A stretch of DNA of 64,000 nucleotides from an uncultured delta proteobacterium (GTDB lineage Bacteria; Desulfobacterota; Desulfovibrionia; Desulfovibrionales; Desulfovibrionaceae): contig CAILNX010000043.1 in assembly GCA_903835685.1 (NCBI GenBank), positions 248,001 through 312,000 on the forward strand, given 5' to 3'. Of this stretch, positions 53,519 to 60,537 are shown piece after piece; position 1 is the stretch's first letter; each line of letters starts with the position of its first letter. Position numbers and translations under genes: made by a program. Under the pieces are notes generated by a model. That model saw only the letters and a list, made by a program, of their open reading frames with translations. It ran no database searches and was not told the DNA's origin.

Positions 53519-54049
53519 AATCAGGAGCCTACACCTTTCCATCGACCAAGCCCATCCCCCCGGGTGGTCCCCTCCAGTCCCGGCCCTCGGGTCAGGGCCG
53601 GGCTGCTCCATATCTTGAGTCTACGGGATTTTTGGGGCTGTGGCATAGGGCTGGGCTACCCCATCAGGGGATCGGGCAGGAGAAGCGATTTTAGGGCCAA
53701 TGTCCGATTTTACTGAGTACTGCCAGTCCAGTCCTGACTGCAAGAACCCGCCGTACCCCAAAATTCCCCCCCAAAATAGCACCCCTTCAACGCGAAATGG
53801 CCCAGTACAAACTGATAACTGATAACTTATGAGGAGAGCGGATTTACCTGAAGACCCAGTGTAGATTCAGACGGCCCCTCAAGAAATGGCACATGACCCA
53901 ATAGGCGTGATGACCAACCGAATCGAGGTTGCCTGCTGAAAGAGGATTGGATATCGAAGGATATCGGACAGGCTGGCGAGTGATGGGAAAGAATCTCACC
54001 TGGACCTACCAAGCATCCAACCCGCGCAGACCACGGATGGAGAATCGCC
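53519..54049. other. 531-base stretch between microprotein A and the S24-like repressor
   Basis: No convincing gene. It has a short direct repeat CTGATAACTGATAAC near 53812-53826, and GGATATCGAAGGATATCGG near 53948. It probably holds the repressor's promoter, but no box could be fixed. Confidence 0.4.
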
Positions 54050-54721
54050 ATGACCGATTTCGAAGTGATTCTTGCCCGCATCCATCAGGTGGCCGGGACG
54101 AAGACCCAGGTTCAACTGGCCGCCGTCCTCGGTATCCGGCAATCATCAATTTCAGATGCCAAACGTCGTGGAAGTGTACCTTCGGACTGGGTGCTCAAAG
54201 TGTTCGAGCGTTTCGGCGTCAACCCGGAGTGGCTGAAGGCGGGTCACGGTGACATCTATCTCATCCCAGGCCGGGCCATTGTTAGCCAGGACTCCATTCG
54301 GCAGAACTTCCCTCGGGCCATGGAGTACAATCAATCAGTGGTGGTCCCGGTACAAGCCATGAACGCCTGCGACAGCACGACTCTGGATCACGCTGTCCTT
54401 GCCCATCTAGCAATCCCCGCGCCCATGAACTGTGAAGGGCTTCAGGTCTTCAAGGTTGGCGACTCTGCGATGGAGCCGCAGATCACACGGACGGCATTTG
54501 TAGGTGTGGACACCAGGCAGAAGAACATCGTGGCCGGTGAACTCTACATCTTTGCAGTGATGGATTCCCGGCTGGTTCTGCGGAGGGTTTACTTTGACCA
54601 GGCTACAAACTCCTTCCTCCTCCGGGCTGCCAAAGAGGATCACCCCGATATCAAGGTGGCCGTCGAGAACGCGAAGTCAGCGGCGTTGGGCCGAGTTGCC
54701 TGGATTATCCAGGAAGTGTAG
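54050..54721 (+). CDS. Phage-repressor-like regulator with a degenerate S24 domain
   Basis: A 223-residue CI-type regulator: HTH around residues 19-45 (QVQLAAVLGIRQSSISDAKR), then WLKAGHGD, and a C-terminal S24/LexA-like domain with S139 (VGDSAMEP, an extra Ala between GDS and MEP) and V-L-R-R at 176-179 where a catalytic Lys is expected. Self-cleavage is therefore doubtful. ATG at 54050 after GGAG. It may act on the repeat cluster upstream of the 55070 gene. Confidence 0.8.
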   Translation: MTDFEVILARIHQVAGTKTQVQLAAVLGIRQSSISDAKRRGSVPSDWVLKVFERFGVNPEWLKAGHGDIYLIPGRAIVSQDSIRQNFPRAMEYNQSVVVPVQAMNACDSTTLDHAVLAHLAIPAPMNCEGLQVFKVGDSAMEPQITRTAFVGVDTRQKNIVAGELYIFAVMDSRLVLRRVYFDQATNSFLLRAAKEDHPDIKVAVENAKSAALGRVAWIIQEV

Positions 54722-55069
54722 GCCCGTTTCTAATCGAGCAGACCTTCCGGATGGGCGGCTCTTTTTCGGGATGCACGCTGAAAGCCATTGCGCACGGCAA
54801 TTCCATATTAAAACAATATGAAACTGCATGTCCCAGCCAAGTGTAGGTAGCCGATTGATACCAAAAAATGCACATCAAAATAGTATGAATTGTTTGTGCA
54901 ATGCAAAAGTGCAATATGCACAACTTCCGCGCAATAAATTGCACGAGTATGGCTTTAATCCTCATCGCCATCCCACTAACCCAATGGAATAATACGATGC
55001 TATACGCTGGCACATTAAGTGCTAGTCCTCTCTTGCGTTTGGTTCATCTAACCGGACAAGGAGGATATC
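54722..55069 (+). promoter_or_regulatory. Repeat-rich control region before the ZraP-like gene
   Basis: Inverted repeats: CATATT/AATATG (54804-54820), TTGTGCA/TGCACAA (54894-54900 and 54917-54923) and GCAAT/ATTGC (54931-54942). GTGCAAT half-sites recur on both strands between 54894 and 54945. It looks like a multi-site operator, perhaps for the S24-like regulator. Confidence 0.5.
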
Positions 55070-55495
55070 ATGAAAAAGCTTCTCGCCGTACTTTGTCTCG
55101 TTCTGTTGACTTCCCTTGCTGTTAACACCGCAATGGCCGCAAAGAATGATCAAAAGCAAACTCAAGACTCACAAGACTCTGCGACTTACCAAAAGTATCT
55201 TTCTGATACGGTTACAATTCGCCAGGAACTGGCAAGCAAGCGAGCTGAATTCCAAGCTCTTATGAGTGGCCAGAATCCAGACCCGGCTGCAGCTGCTAGC
55301 CTTTCCAAAGAAATATTCAATTTGCAGGAGAAGCTCCGCGCTCAAGCTCCTTCTAGAGGGTTTGGGCGTGGCGGTGGATATGGATATGGCGGTTGCCCTG
55401 GCTCTGGTGGATACGGAGTCGGTTGCGCAGTTGGTGGTGGGGGTGGCTGCGGAGGTGGAAACGGAGGACATGGTCGAGGCATGGGCTGGTATTAA
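55070..55495 (+). CDS. ZraP/Spy-like periplasmic protein with a Gly/Cys-rich tail
   Basis: A 141-residue exported protein: signal LLAVLCLVLLTSLAVNTAMA, then a Gln-rich helical region (TIRQELASKRAEFQALMSG, NLQEKLRAQ) typical of zinc-resistance/CpxP-type chaperones, and a C-terminal Gly-rich tail with Cys (GGCPGSGG, GVGCAVGGGGGCGG) and a final His-containing HGRGMGWY, which may bind metal. ATG at 55070 after AGGAGG. Metal or envelope stress role inferred. Confidence 0.78.
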   Translation: MKKLLAVLCLVLLTSLAVNTAMAAKNDQKQTQDSQDSATYQKYLSDTVTIRQELASKRAEFQALMSGQNPDPAAAASLSKEIFNLQEKLRAQAPSRGFGRGGGYGYGGCPGSGGYGVGCAVGGGGGCGGGNGGHGRGMGWY

Positions 55496-55591
55496 CCACG
55501 GGTGGATAGCCAACAAATAGCCCAAATAACCCGCAACATCTCAATTTTAAATGACTTGCCTTCTGTGTTCAACTGATTATTTATGCACCAA

Positions 55592-55670
55592 GGGAAGGGT
55601 CCTCTTCCCCCCGGCAAGGGGCCTCAGGCCGACCGTTCTCGCCCCACCTTTCGGTCAGGCTTGAGGCCCC
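55592..55670. other. Two consecutive stable hairpins
   Basis: GGGAAG/CTTCCC (55592-55609) then GGGGCCTCA (55618-55626) with its exact inverse TGAGGCCCC (55662-55670), the latter also having GCC/GGC and CCG/CGG inner pairs. No T tract follows. Could be a transcript end, a repeat or a structured RNA; no small RNA family recognised. Confidence 0.5.
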
Positions 55671-55782
55671 AATAGTTGATGGTTTCCTGACGAAACCACA
55701 CAATTCCGGGGACCAATTGAAAATCTTTCAGGACCTTATGCTCCCCATCGGTTGATTGGTAGTGGCCAGTGCGGAAAACCCG

Positions 55783-56085
55783 CTATCTCGAACTGATCCG
55801 CAGCATCGTCTCATCGACGTGGATATCTACTTCAACGTTCTGAAATCGTCCGAGGGCAAGGGTCCATGGCAATATGACTCGCTGCTGTTCGGAGTTTGAA
55901 AAGACCGCCCATCCTTGATCCAGCATCTGTACCCTCTCCATCCGGCATCCAATCAGCTTTCCCGATTTGGGCTCCCATTCCAAGATGGCCTTGGCCTGTT
56001 CAACTTCTTCCTGGGTGGGACCACGGCGCTTAAACTCTGTCACTCCGCTTAAGGGGCGAATCTTCGAGAAATTTGGTAGGCGCAT
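55783..56085 (-). CDS. Unknown small protein
   Basis: A 100-residue product starting MRLPNFSKIRPLSGVTEF, with a mixed charged helix (PTQEEVEQAKAILEWEPKSG) and a sheet-rich end (VILPWTLALG, VEVDIHVDE). No family recognised. The start is uncertain: AAGGAG lies 14 bases upstream of ATG 56085. Its 5' end collides with the degenerate microprotein on the other strand. Confidence 0.45.
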   Translation of the reverse strand: MRLPNFSKIRPLSGVTEFKRRGPTQEEVEQAKAILEWEPKSGKLIGCRMERVQMLDQGWAVFSNSEQQRVILPWTLALGRFQNVEVDIHVDETMLRISSR

Positions 56086-56090
56086 AGAGA

Positions 56091-56231
56091 TGGTGGTTTC
56101 TCCTTGCCGGGGCGGCTCTTTTCGTGGGCCTGCTCCTGGTGTTTGTGCTGTCCAGGCCACAACAGGACGATGTCCACCTTCACTGCGTGGACTTCGGTAG
56201 GCACAAGGGCAAGGAGAACGAGAGAAGATAG
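56091..56231 (+). pseudogene. Microprotein family member C, without a start codon
   Basis: Reading in frame from TGG at 56091 gives WWFLLAGAALFVGLLLVFVL then SRPQQDD, CVDFGRHK and KENERR before TAG, clearly a third homologue. An in-frame TAG (56085-56087) stands before it with no start between. Either a decayed copy or the start was altered; a stop-proximal ATG at 56090 is in another frame. Confidence 0.6.
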
Positions 56232-56399
56232 CCGCCACCATGAGGTCTGGGGAGCAACGGAACACGGCTTAAGGACTGCGGATGGGGGCCACTTTGGGGG
56301 CATATGGCAGACAGCACAAAAATAATATCTGCAAATTCATCTAGTTAAAATATTGATTCGATTCCTAGTATGAAATGTGATTGAACCCTCTGGTTTCTG

Positions 56400-56720
56400 C
56401 TAAAAGGTCAGCACCTTGTCCGATTCCTGGATAATGTCGAGCATGGTGCGCATATTGGACAGCGGGCAGAGTTCGGTCCCCTCCTTGGAATGGAGTTTAA
56501 GACAAGTCCCGCAGGCGAACACCCGCCCTCCGGCCTCGACGAATCCTCGCATCATCTCCATCACCTTGAACTGATCAGTGTCCAGATTTTCCGCCTCGAC
56601 GCCCTTGCCGGTCAGGAAGCATTTCACGCTCTCTCCCTGCTTCAGCGAGAATGAGCCGAAGCGAAAGGCGTTCCAAACAGTCTCCGGATCGTTCGAGTAG
56701 AGTATGATGCCGATCTTCAT
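56400..56720 (-). CDS. DsrE/TusD-family sulfur-transfer protein
   Basis: A 106-residue DsrE-fold protein: MKIGIILYSNDPETVWNAFR, a long helix, then GRVFACGTCLKLHSKEGTEL with Cys pairs (CGTC and ELCPLS). Such proteins pass persulfide sulfur in oxidation or tRNA-thiolation pathways. The ATG overlaps the VTT gene's stop (ATGA) and an AAGGAG lies 8 bases upstream. Final gene of the operon that starts with the UGA-containing rhodanese. Confidence 0.85.
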   Translation of the reverse strand: MKIGIILYSNDPETVWNAFRFGSFSLKQGESVKCFLTGKGVEAENLDTDQFKVMEMMRGFVEAGGRVFACGTCLKLHSKEGTELCPLSNMRTMLDIIQESDKVLTF

Positions 56721-57397
56721 GCGGAATCTCCTTTCAATCTCTTGATGATCGCCGGAATGAAGAAGGAAAAGATGAACAGCCCGACAGCAAAGAGGACCCG
56801 CCATCCGAGAAGCTCCGCCCATTGCCCGCTGGCCCAAATTTCCTTGATCGTGCCGATGGCGAAGGTGAAAATGAATGTTCCAACCAGGATTCCCACGGCT
56901 GTTCCGAAGAAGTAATCCCGAAAACGAACACCGGTCAATCCCATGCCGAAATTCATGACGTTGAAGGGGAAGTAGATGAGCCTCAAGTACAGGGTGGTGG
57001 CAAATCCGTTCCGCTCGATGGCCGCATCGTACCGCTTCAGCCCTTGGCCGATCATGGAGGCCGCGAAGTCGCGTCCCAGATGCCTGCCAATGAGAAAGGC
57101 CAGGGTCGGGCCGATCATGGCCCCCAGCCAGACATAGAGAAAGCCCAGATAGGGGCCGGCGACTGCGCCGACAACGGCCAGGAGTGTGCCCGGAGCGAGC
57201 AGGCAGACCCCGGCTGCGTAGCCCAGAATGTATATGATCGGTCCCCATATGCCCGCCCCCTCGATGAGCCCGCCGAGATGATCTGCCGTAAGATAGGACA
57301 GAAGCAGAGTGAACCGGACCAGTCCGAGGGCTGCCAGCAGAAAGGCTATGAAAAGCGCAGCGTTCCAGATTGTCTTTTTTGGTCTGGGGATTTCCAT
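56717..57397 (-). CDS. TVP38/TMEM64 (VTT/DedA-like) membrane protein
   Basis: A 226-residue inner-membrane protein: N-terminal helix, then GTLLAVVGAVAGPYLGFLYV, FLIGRHLGRDFAASMIG and YLRLIYFPFNVMNFGMGLTG, the VTT signature. Homologues are lipid scramblases or selenite/metalloid-transport related. ATG at 57397, 13 bases after the thioredoxin-like gene. Its place in a sulfur/selenium operon makes a transport role for such oxyanions plausible but unproven. Confidence 0.85.
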   Translation of the reverse strand: MEIPRPKKTIWNAALFIAFLLAALGLVRFTLLLSYLTADHLGGLIEGAGIWGPIIYILGYAAGVCLLAPGTLLAVVGAVAGPYLGFLYVWLGAMIGPTLAFLIGRHLGRDFAASMIGQGLKRYDAAIERNGFATTLYLRLIYFPFNVMNFGMGLTGVRFRDYFFGTAVGILVGTFIFTFAIGTIKEIWASGQWAELLGWRVLFAVGLFIFSFFIPAIIKRLKGDSA

Positions 57398-57410
57398 GAT
57401 CGCAGCCCGG

Positions 57411-57722
57411 CTAACGTTTGAAGAGCCTGCCGAACAGACCCTTGGAAGACGGCTCGGGAAGCCCGAGATGCCTGCATATGCATGCCTCCAACTTGCCTTC
57501 GGACAGGTCGGAGCCTTCAACCACAATTTCGTCCCCGACCATGACTGCCGGAGCGGCCGGAAGATCCAACTCGAAATACTCGTCTGTCTGGTATTCAGCA
57601 TTCGGCTTCGAAACAACTTCGAACTCCACCGCGTATTTGCTGCCCAACCTGGGCATCATGTCCTTAAAATGCTTTCAGGGCTTACCGTTTGGCTCGTTGA
57701 GAAAAAATCTGACCGTGAGCAT
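57411..57722 (-). CDS. Thioredoxin-fold protein with in-frame UGA (probable selenoprotein)
   Basis: A 103-residue product if UGA at 57675-57677 (residue 16) reads as selenocysteine. Before it is MLTVRFFLNEPNGKP; after it KHF and the thioredoxin-type sheet with cis-Pro (LPAAPAVMVGDEIVVEG). The UGA falls where a redox Cys is expected after the first strand. The first ATG has a textbook AGGAGG 5 bases upstream; the internal ATG-ATG at 57662 does not. A hairpin 24 bases after the UGA suits a bacterial SECIS. Follows the DsbD gene by eight bases. Confidence 0.8.
57641..57677 (-). promoter_or_regulatory. Candidate SECIS element, thioredoxin-like gene
   Basis: The stem TGCCCA/TGGGCA (57641-57655) has apical loop GGT, or AGGTT with a shorter stem, giving a G in the first two loop positions. 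The loop lies 24-25 bases after the UGA (57675-57677), within the usual 16-37. Confidence 0.7.
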
Positions 57723-57730
57723 GAAGCCTC

Positions 57731-59467
57731 CTATTGTGTCTTCTTGAGTTGTTCCATCCGCTTCAGAAACTCATCGGGGGGCAGGTAGTCCACGAGCCGC
57801 AGATCGCGCCGTTCCTTGCCATGGCCATCAATGAAGATCACCGTGGGCACCCCCTTCACCGCGTACTCCGAGAGGAGCCGTTCATGCACGGGGTCGCCGC
57901 TCCGGGTGAGGTCAATCTTGACCATGACCACACCCTTTTCCGCCACCCGGACGATGGCCGGATCGTGGAAGGTTTTCTCGTCAAGCTCCCGGCACGGGGT
58001 GCACCAGGTGGCTGAAAAATCAATGATGACCGGACGCCCGGCAGCCTTCGACTGGGACAGAAGGGAATCCGAATAGGGCTGCCACGGAACGCTCGGCCCC
58101 GTAAGAATCCACGATCCGGTAAGCACCACAGCCAGGACGATGGCACTTATTCCGACCCCATCCTTGGTGAAGGCGAAGGCCTTGAATCCGGCCTTGGATT
58201 TGTCTATCCACCCGAGATGCACACCGGCGGCCAGGGCGACCCCGGACATGGCCAACACTGCCATTGATTCAGAGAGGAGCGGCCGGATGAAATAGGCCGC
58301 CATGCCCACGAGCACCCAGCCCATGAGCTTGCGCACCCAGAGCATCCATTCGCCCGATCTTGGCAGCTTTTCCAGCTTGCCTGAAAACATGGCCAGAAAG
58401 AAAAGCGGCAGGCCGAGACCCAGGCTCAAGGTGAAGAAGACGAGGAACCCAAGCCAGGGACTGCCCATACTGGCAACCCAGGTCAAAAGCCCCAGGACGA
58501 ACGGGCCAAGGCATGGAGCCGCGACAATGCCAAGGGTGAGCCCCATGAAGAAGGTGCCAAAATACCCCGCATGGGATTTCGAGGCCACCCTGGTCAGCCC
58601 GGCCGGGAGGCGCAGCTCCCAGAATCCGAACAGGCTCGTGGAGAACACGACCAGCAGCAGGGCGATGACCATGAGCACGAGAGGGCTCTGGAGCATGGCC
58701 CCCATCATCCCTCCGGTCAGGGCCGCGACCACGCCGAGAACCGAGTTCGTCAGGGCCAGCCCGATCATGTACAGCAACCCGTGCCCAACCAGGTTCCCAT
58801 GGGCCTGTCCACTCCTCCCGCCGAAGTAGGATACCGTGATGGGGATGAGGGGATAGACGCAGGGCGTCATATTCAAAGCCATCCCGCCCAGAAAGATTCC
58901 GAGCAGGGTCCAGAGCATGCCCCATCCATAGAGAGGGCCAGGGGGAGCCTGATCTTGTACTCCTGATTGGTCCGGCGAGGCGCTTTCTATCGGCAGACCG
59001 GCCTCCTGCAACTCTGGAAAGCCTTTGGGGTCGCGGAAGATGTTTTTGTAACCTAAGGAGACGGCCACACGGGCCGCCGAGTCGCTGCGGACTCAAGTCA
59101 GGCCCGCTCAGTAAAAGACAATCGTCCGATTTTTGTTTGGACCAAGCGCTATCGCCAGTTCGTCTGCTTTCTTCCACCTGGCCCAGGCGGTCGGCTCCAT
59201 CGAAAAAAGAACTGCTCCCTCGATGTGACCGGCCCAATATTCCCAATCTTGACGCGTATCCACCAGTAGAAATCCGTCCCGATCTTTCTGGTAGAGTTCA
59301 GCCAAACCTTCGGTTGTGATAATCTTATAGTTACCGGCCTTAGCTTCGGCCACAACGTCGTCCCAAGTCGGTGTCTTGGGCGTGACGGCGTTATTGGTGA
59401 GCCAAAGAGCGGTAATGGTAACGACTATGACTACGGAAGCCGAGAGGATGAAGGATTTGTTTCGCAC
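57731..59467 (-). CDS. Membrane-anchored rhodanese-DsbD-thioredoxin fusion with two in-frame UGAs (probable selenoprotein)
   Basis: One open frame of 578 residues if two UGAs (59108-59110, 59093-59095; residues 120 and 125) are read as selenocysteine. Order: N-terminal helix (LSASVVIVVTITALWL), rhodanese with LVDTRQDWEYWAGHIEGAV, catalytic loop RTIVFY-U-AGLT-U-VRS, YKNIF, then DsbD helices from about residue 178 (MLWTLLGIFLGGMALNMTPC), and a C-terminal thioredoxin with WCTPC (C489, C492). GTG start at 59467 after AGGAG. It should carry thiol electrons or sulfur across the membrane. Two stop codons by chance at exactly these Cys positions are unlikely. Confidence 0.82.
59060..59078 (-). promoter_or_regulatory. 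Candidate SECIS element, rhodanese-DsbD gene
   Basis: A 7-bp stem GGCGGCC/GGCCGTC (one wobble pair) with loop CGTGT, a G in second position. It lies 21 bases after the second UGA and 36 after the first, so one element could serve both. Confidence 0.65.
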
Positions 59468-59771
59468 AGCCAACTCCTGGAGTGGGCAAGTTCTATGAGA
59501 GCGCCCACATACCAACCATAGCTGACCTCAATCAGAATGCCAAGTATGCATAGATTTGCTCAATAGGTTGAAGGGGCAGCCTCCAATCCCGCGCCTCTTG
59601 ACCACTCTTCTCTTTCTGGTAGTAGTGCAGTTTGAACTGGCACAGACCATTCTGCCCCTGCCCCCCCCGGCCTATTTCCGGCTGCATCGAGGCGCTCAGG
59701 CCAGGCGCGTGGGTAGTCTGGCCACGCTCTCGATGATTGAAGCGACTGGTGTAACAGGGTAAGGTCCGTCC
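59468..59771. other. Divergent control region between the selenoprotein operon and microprotein B
   Basis: 304 bases with no clear gene. A frame from TTG 59556 has a hydrophobic stretch but no SD or homology. Promoters in both directions are expected; none could be set with confidence. Confidence 0.4.
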
Positions 59772-59915
59772 ATGGATATCCCGTGGTGGTTCATAGCCCT
59801 CGGCCTGCTTGTTATCGCCGCCTTGGGCTTCGCATTTGCCCTGTCCGGCCCAGTCAAGCAGGACGACGACCTATCCGGCGTGGACTTCTCCAGGTATAAG
59901 GACAGGGAGAAGTGA
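59772..59915 (+). CDS. Single-pass membrane microprotein, family member B
   Basis: A 47-residue protein: MDIPWWFIALGLLVIAALGF, then LSG, an Asp cluster (QDDDLSG) and a tail VDFSRYKDREK. It matches the products at 53518 and 56091 in the WW pair, helix, LS and VxFxxxK positions. ATG at 59772 with AAGG 7 bases upstream. It stands divergent to the UGA-containing operon. Confidence 0.7.
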   Translation: MDIPWWFIALGLLVIAALGFAFALSGPVKQDDDLSGVDFSRYKDREK

Positions 59916-60223
59916 TAGCCTTACGGGATGTTGGCCGCCCCCAGGGCTGTCCAACAAGATCATAGACCGTTCTGGGATTGCCCATTATTTAGTCCTCCTA
60001 TACTCCCAACCAACCGTAATCATTAGCCGCAGTCCACTTCAAAAAATGCATCAATGTAGGGTTTATCAAATAGACTCAAGCGCCTTGCGCCCTGTGCGTT
60101 GTTCTTTCCTTTCTCGCAAATCCCTGAGAGATATCCTCGCTCAAAAATGAACTTGCCCAAGTGGTTGGTTGTGGGTAACAAGCATAAAGTCTGGAAAGGG
60201 CTTGCCCGGGGGAGGATTGCCAT
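59916..60223. other. Gene-free stretch before the 60224 gene
   Basis: About 308 bases with no supported gene on either strand. It ends in the GGGGGAGG site of the next gene. Confidence 0.4.
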
Positions 60224-60499
60224 ATGAACCAGCCAACCATAGAAGTCGTCATTGAGTACATCTACCAAAATATGTCTGCCATGGCTGGCGAGTTGGATCG
60301 ACTCAAAACGGACCTGGACACTACTTTGGCCAATGAGGACAACCGTGGAAACCCTGAACTGCTTCAAGTCTTTTCCGGATACATGTTGACCATCCAAGGT
60401 TATGCGTCCGTCTTGAAGGATGTTTGCCATATGCTTCAGTCAATTGGCGCTTGTCCCGACTTGAGTGACCCAAGGGGACATTGCAATCTTAGGCACTAG
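60224..60499 (+). CDS. Conserved-looking small helical protein
   Basis: A 91-residue acidic protein: [20 protein letters not shown], then predicted helices ([40 protein letters not shown]). No family recognised. A strong GGGGGAGG lies 8 bases before ATG 60224. It lies 38 bases before the chemoreceptor, so it may be part of that transcript. Confidence 0.55.
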   Translation: MNQPTIEVVIEYIYQNMSAMAGELDRLKTDLDTTLANEDNRGNPELLQVFSGYMLTIQGYASVLKDVCHMLQSIGACPDLSDPRGHCNLRH

Positions 60500-60537
60500 A
60501 AAACAACCTTGCCACAACCAAGCTTACCGGAGGGAAT

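Noticed and set aside
59556-59762. A 68-codon plus frame before microprotein B
   Set aside because: TTG start, no ribosome site, and only a chance hydrophobic stretch.
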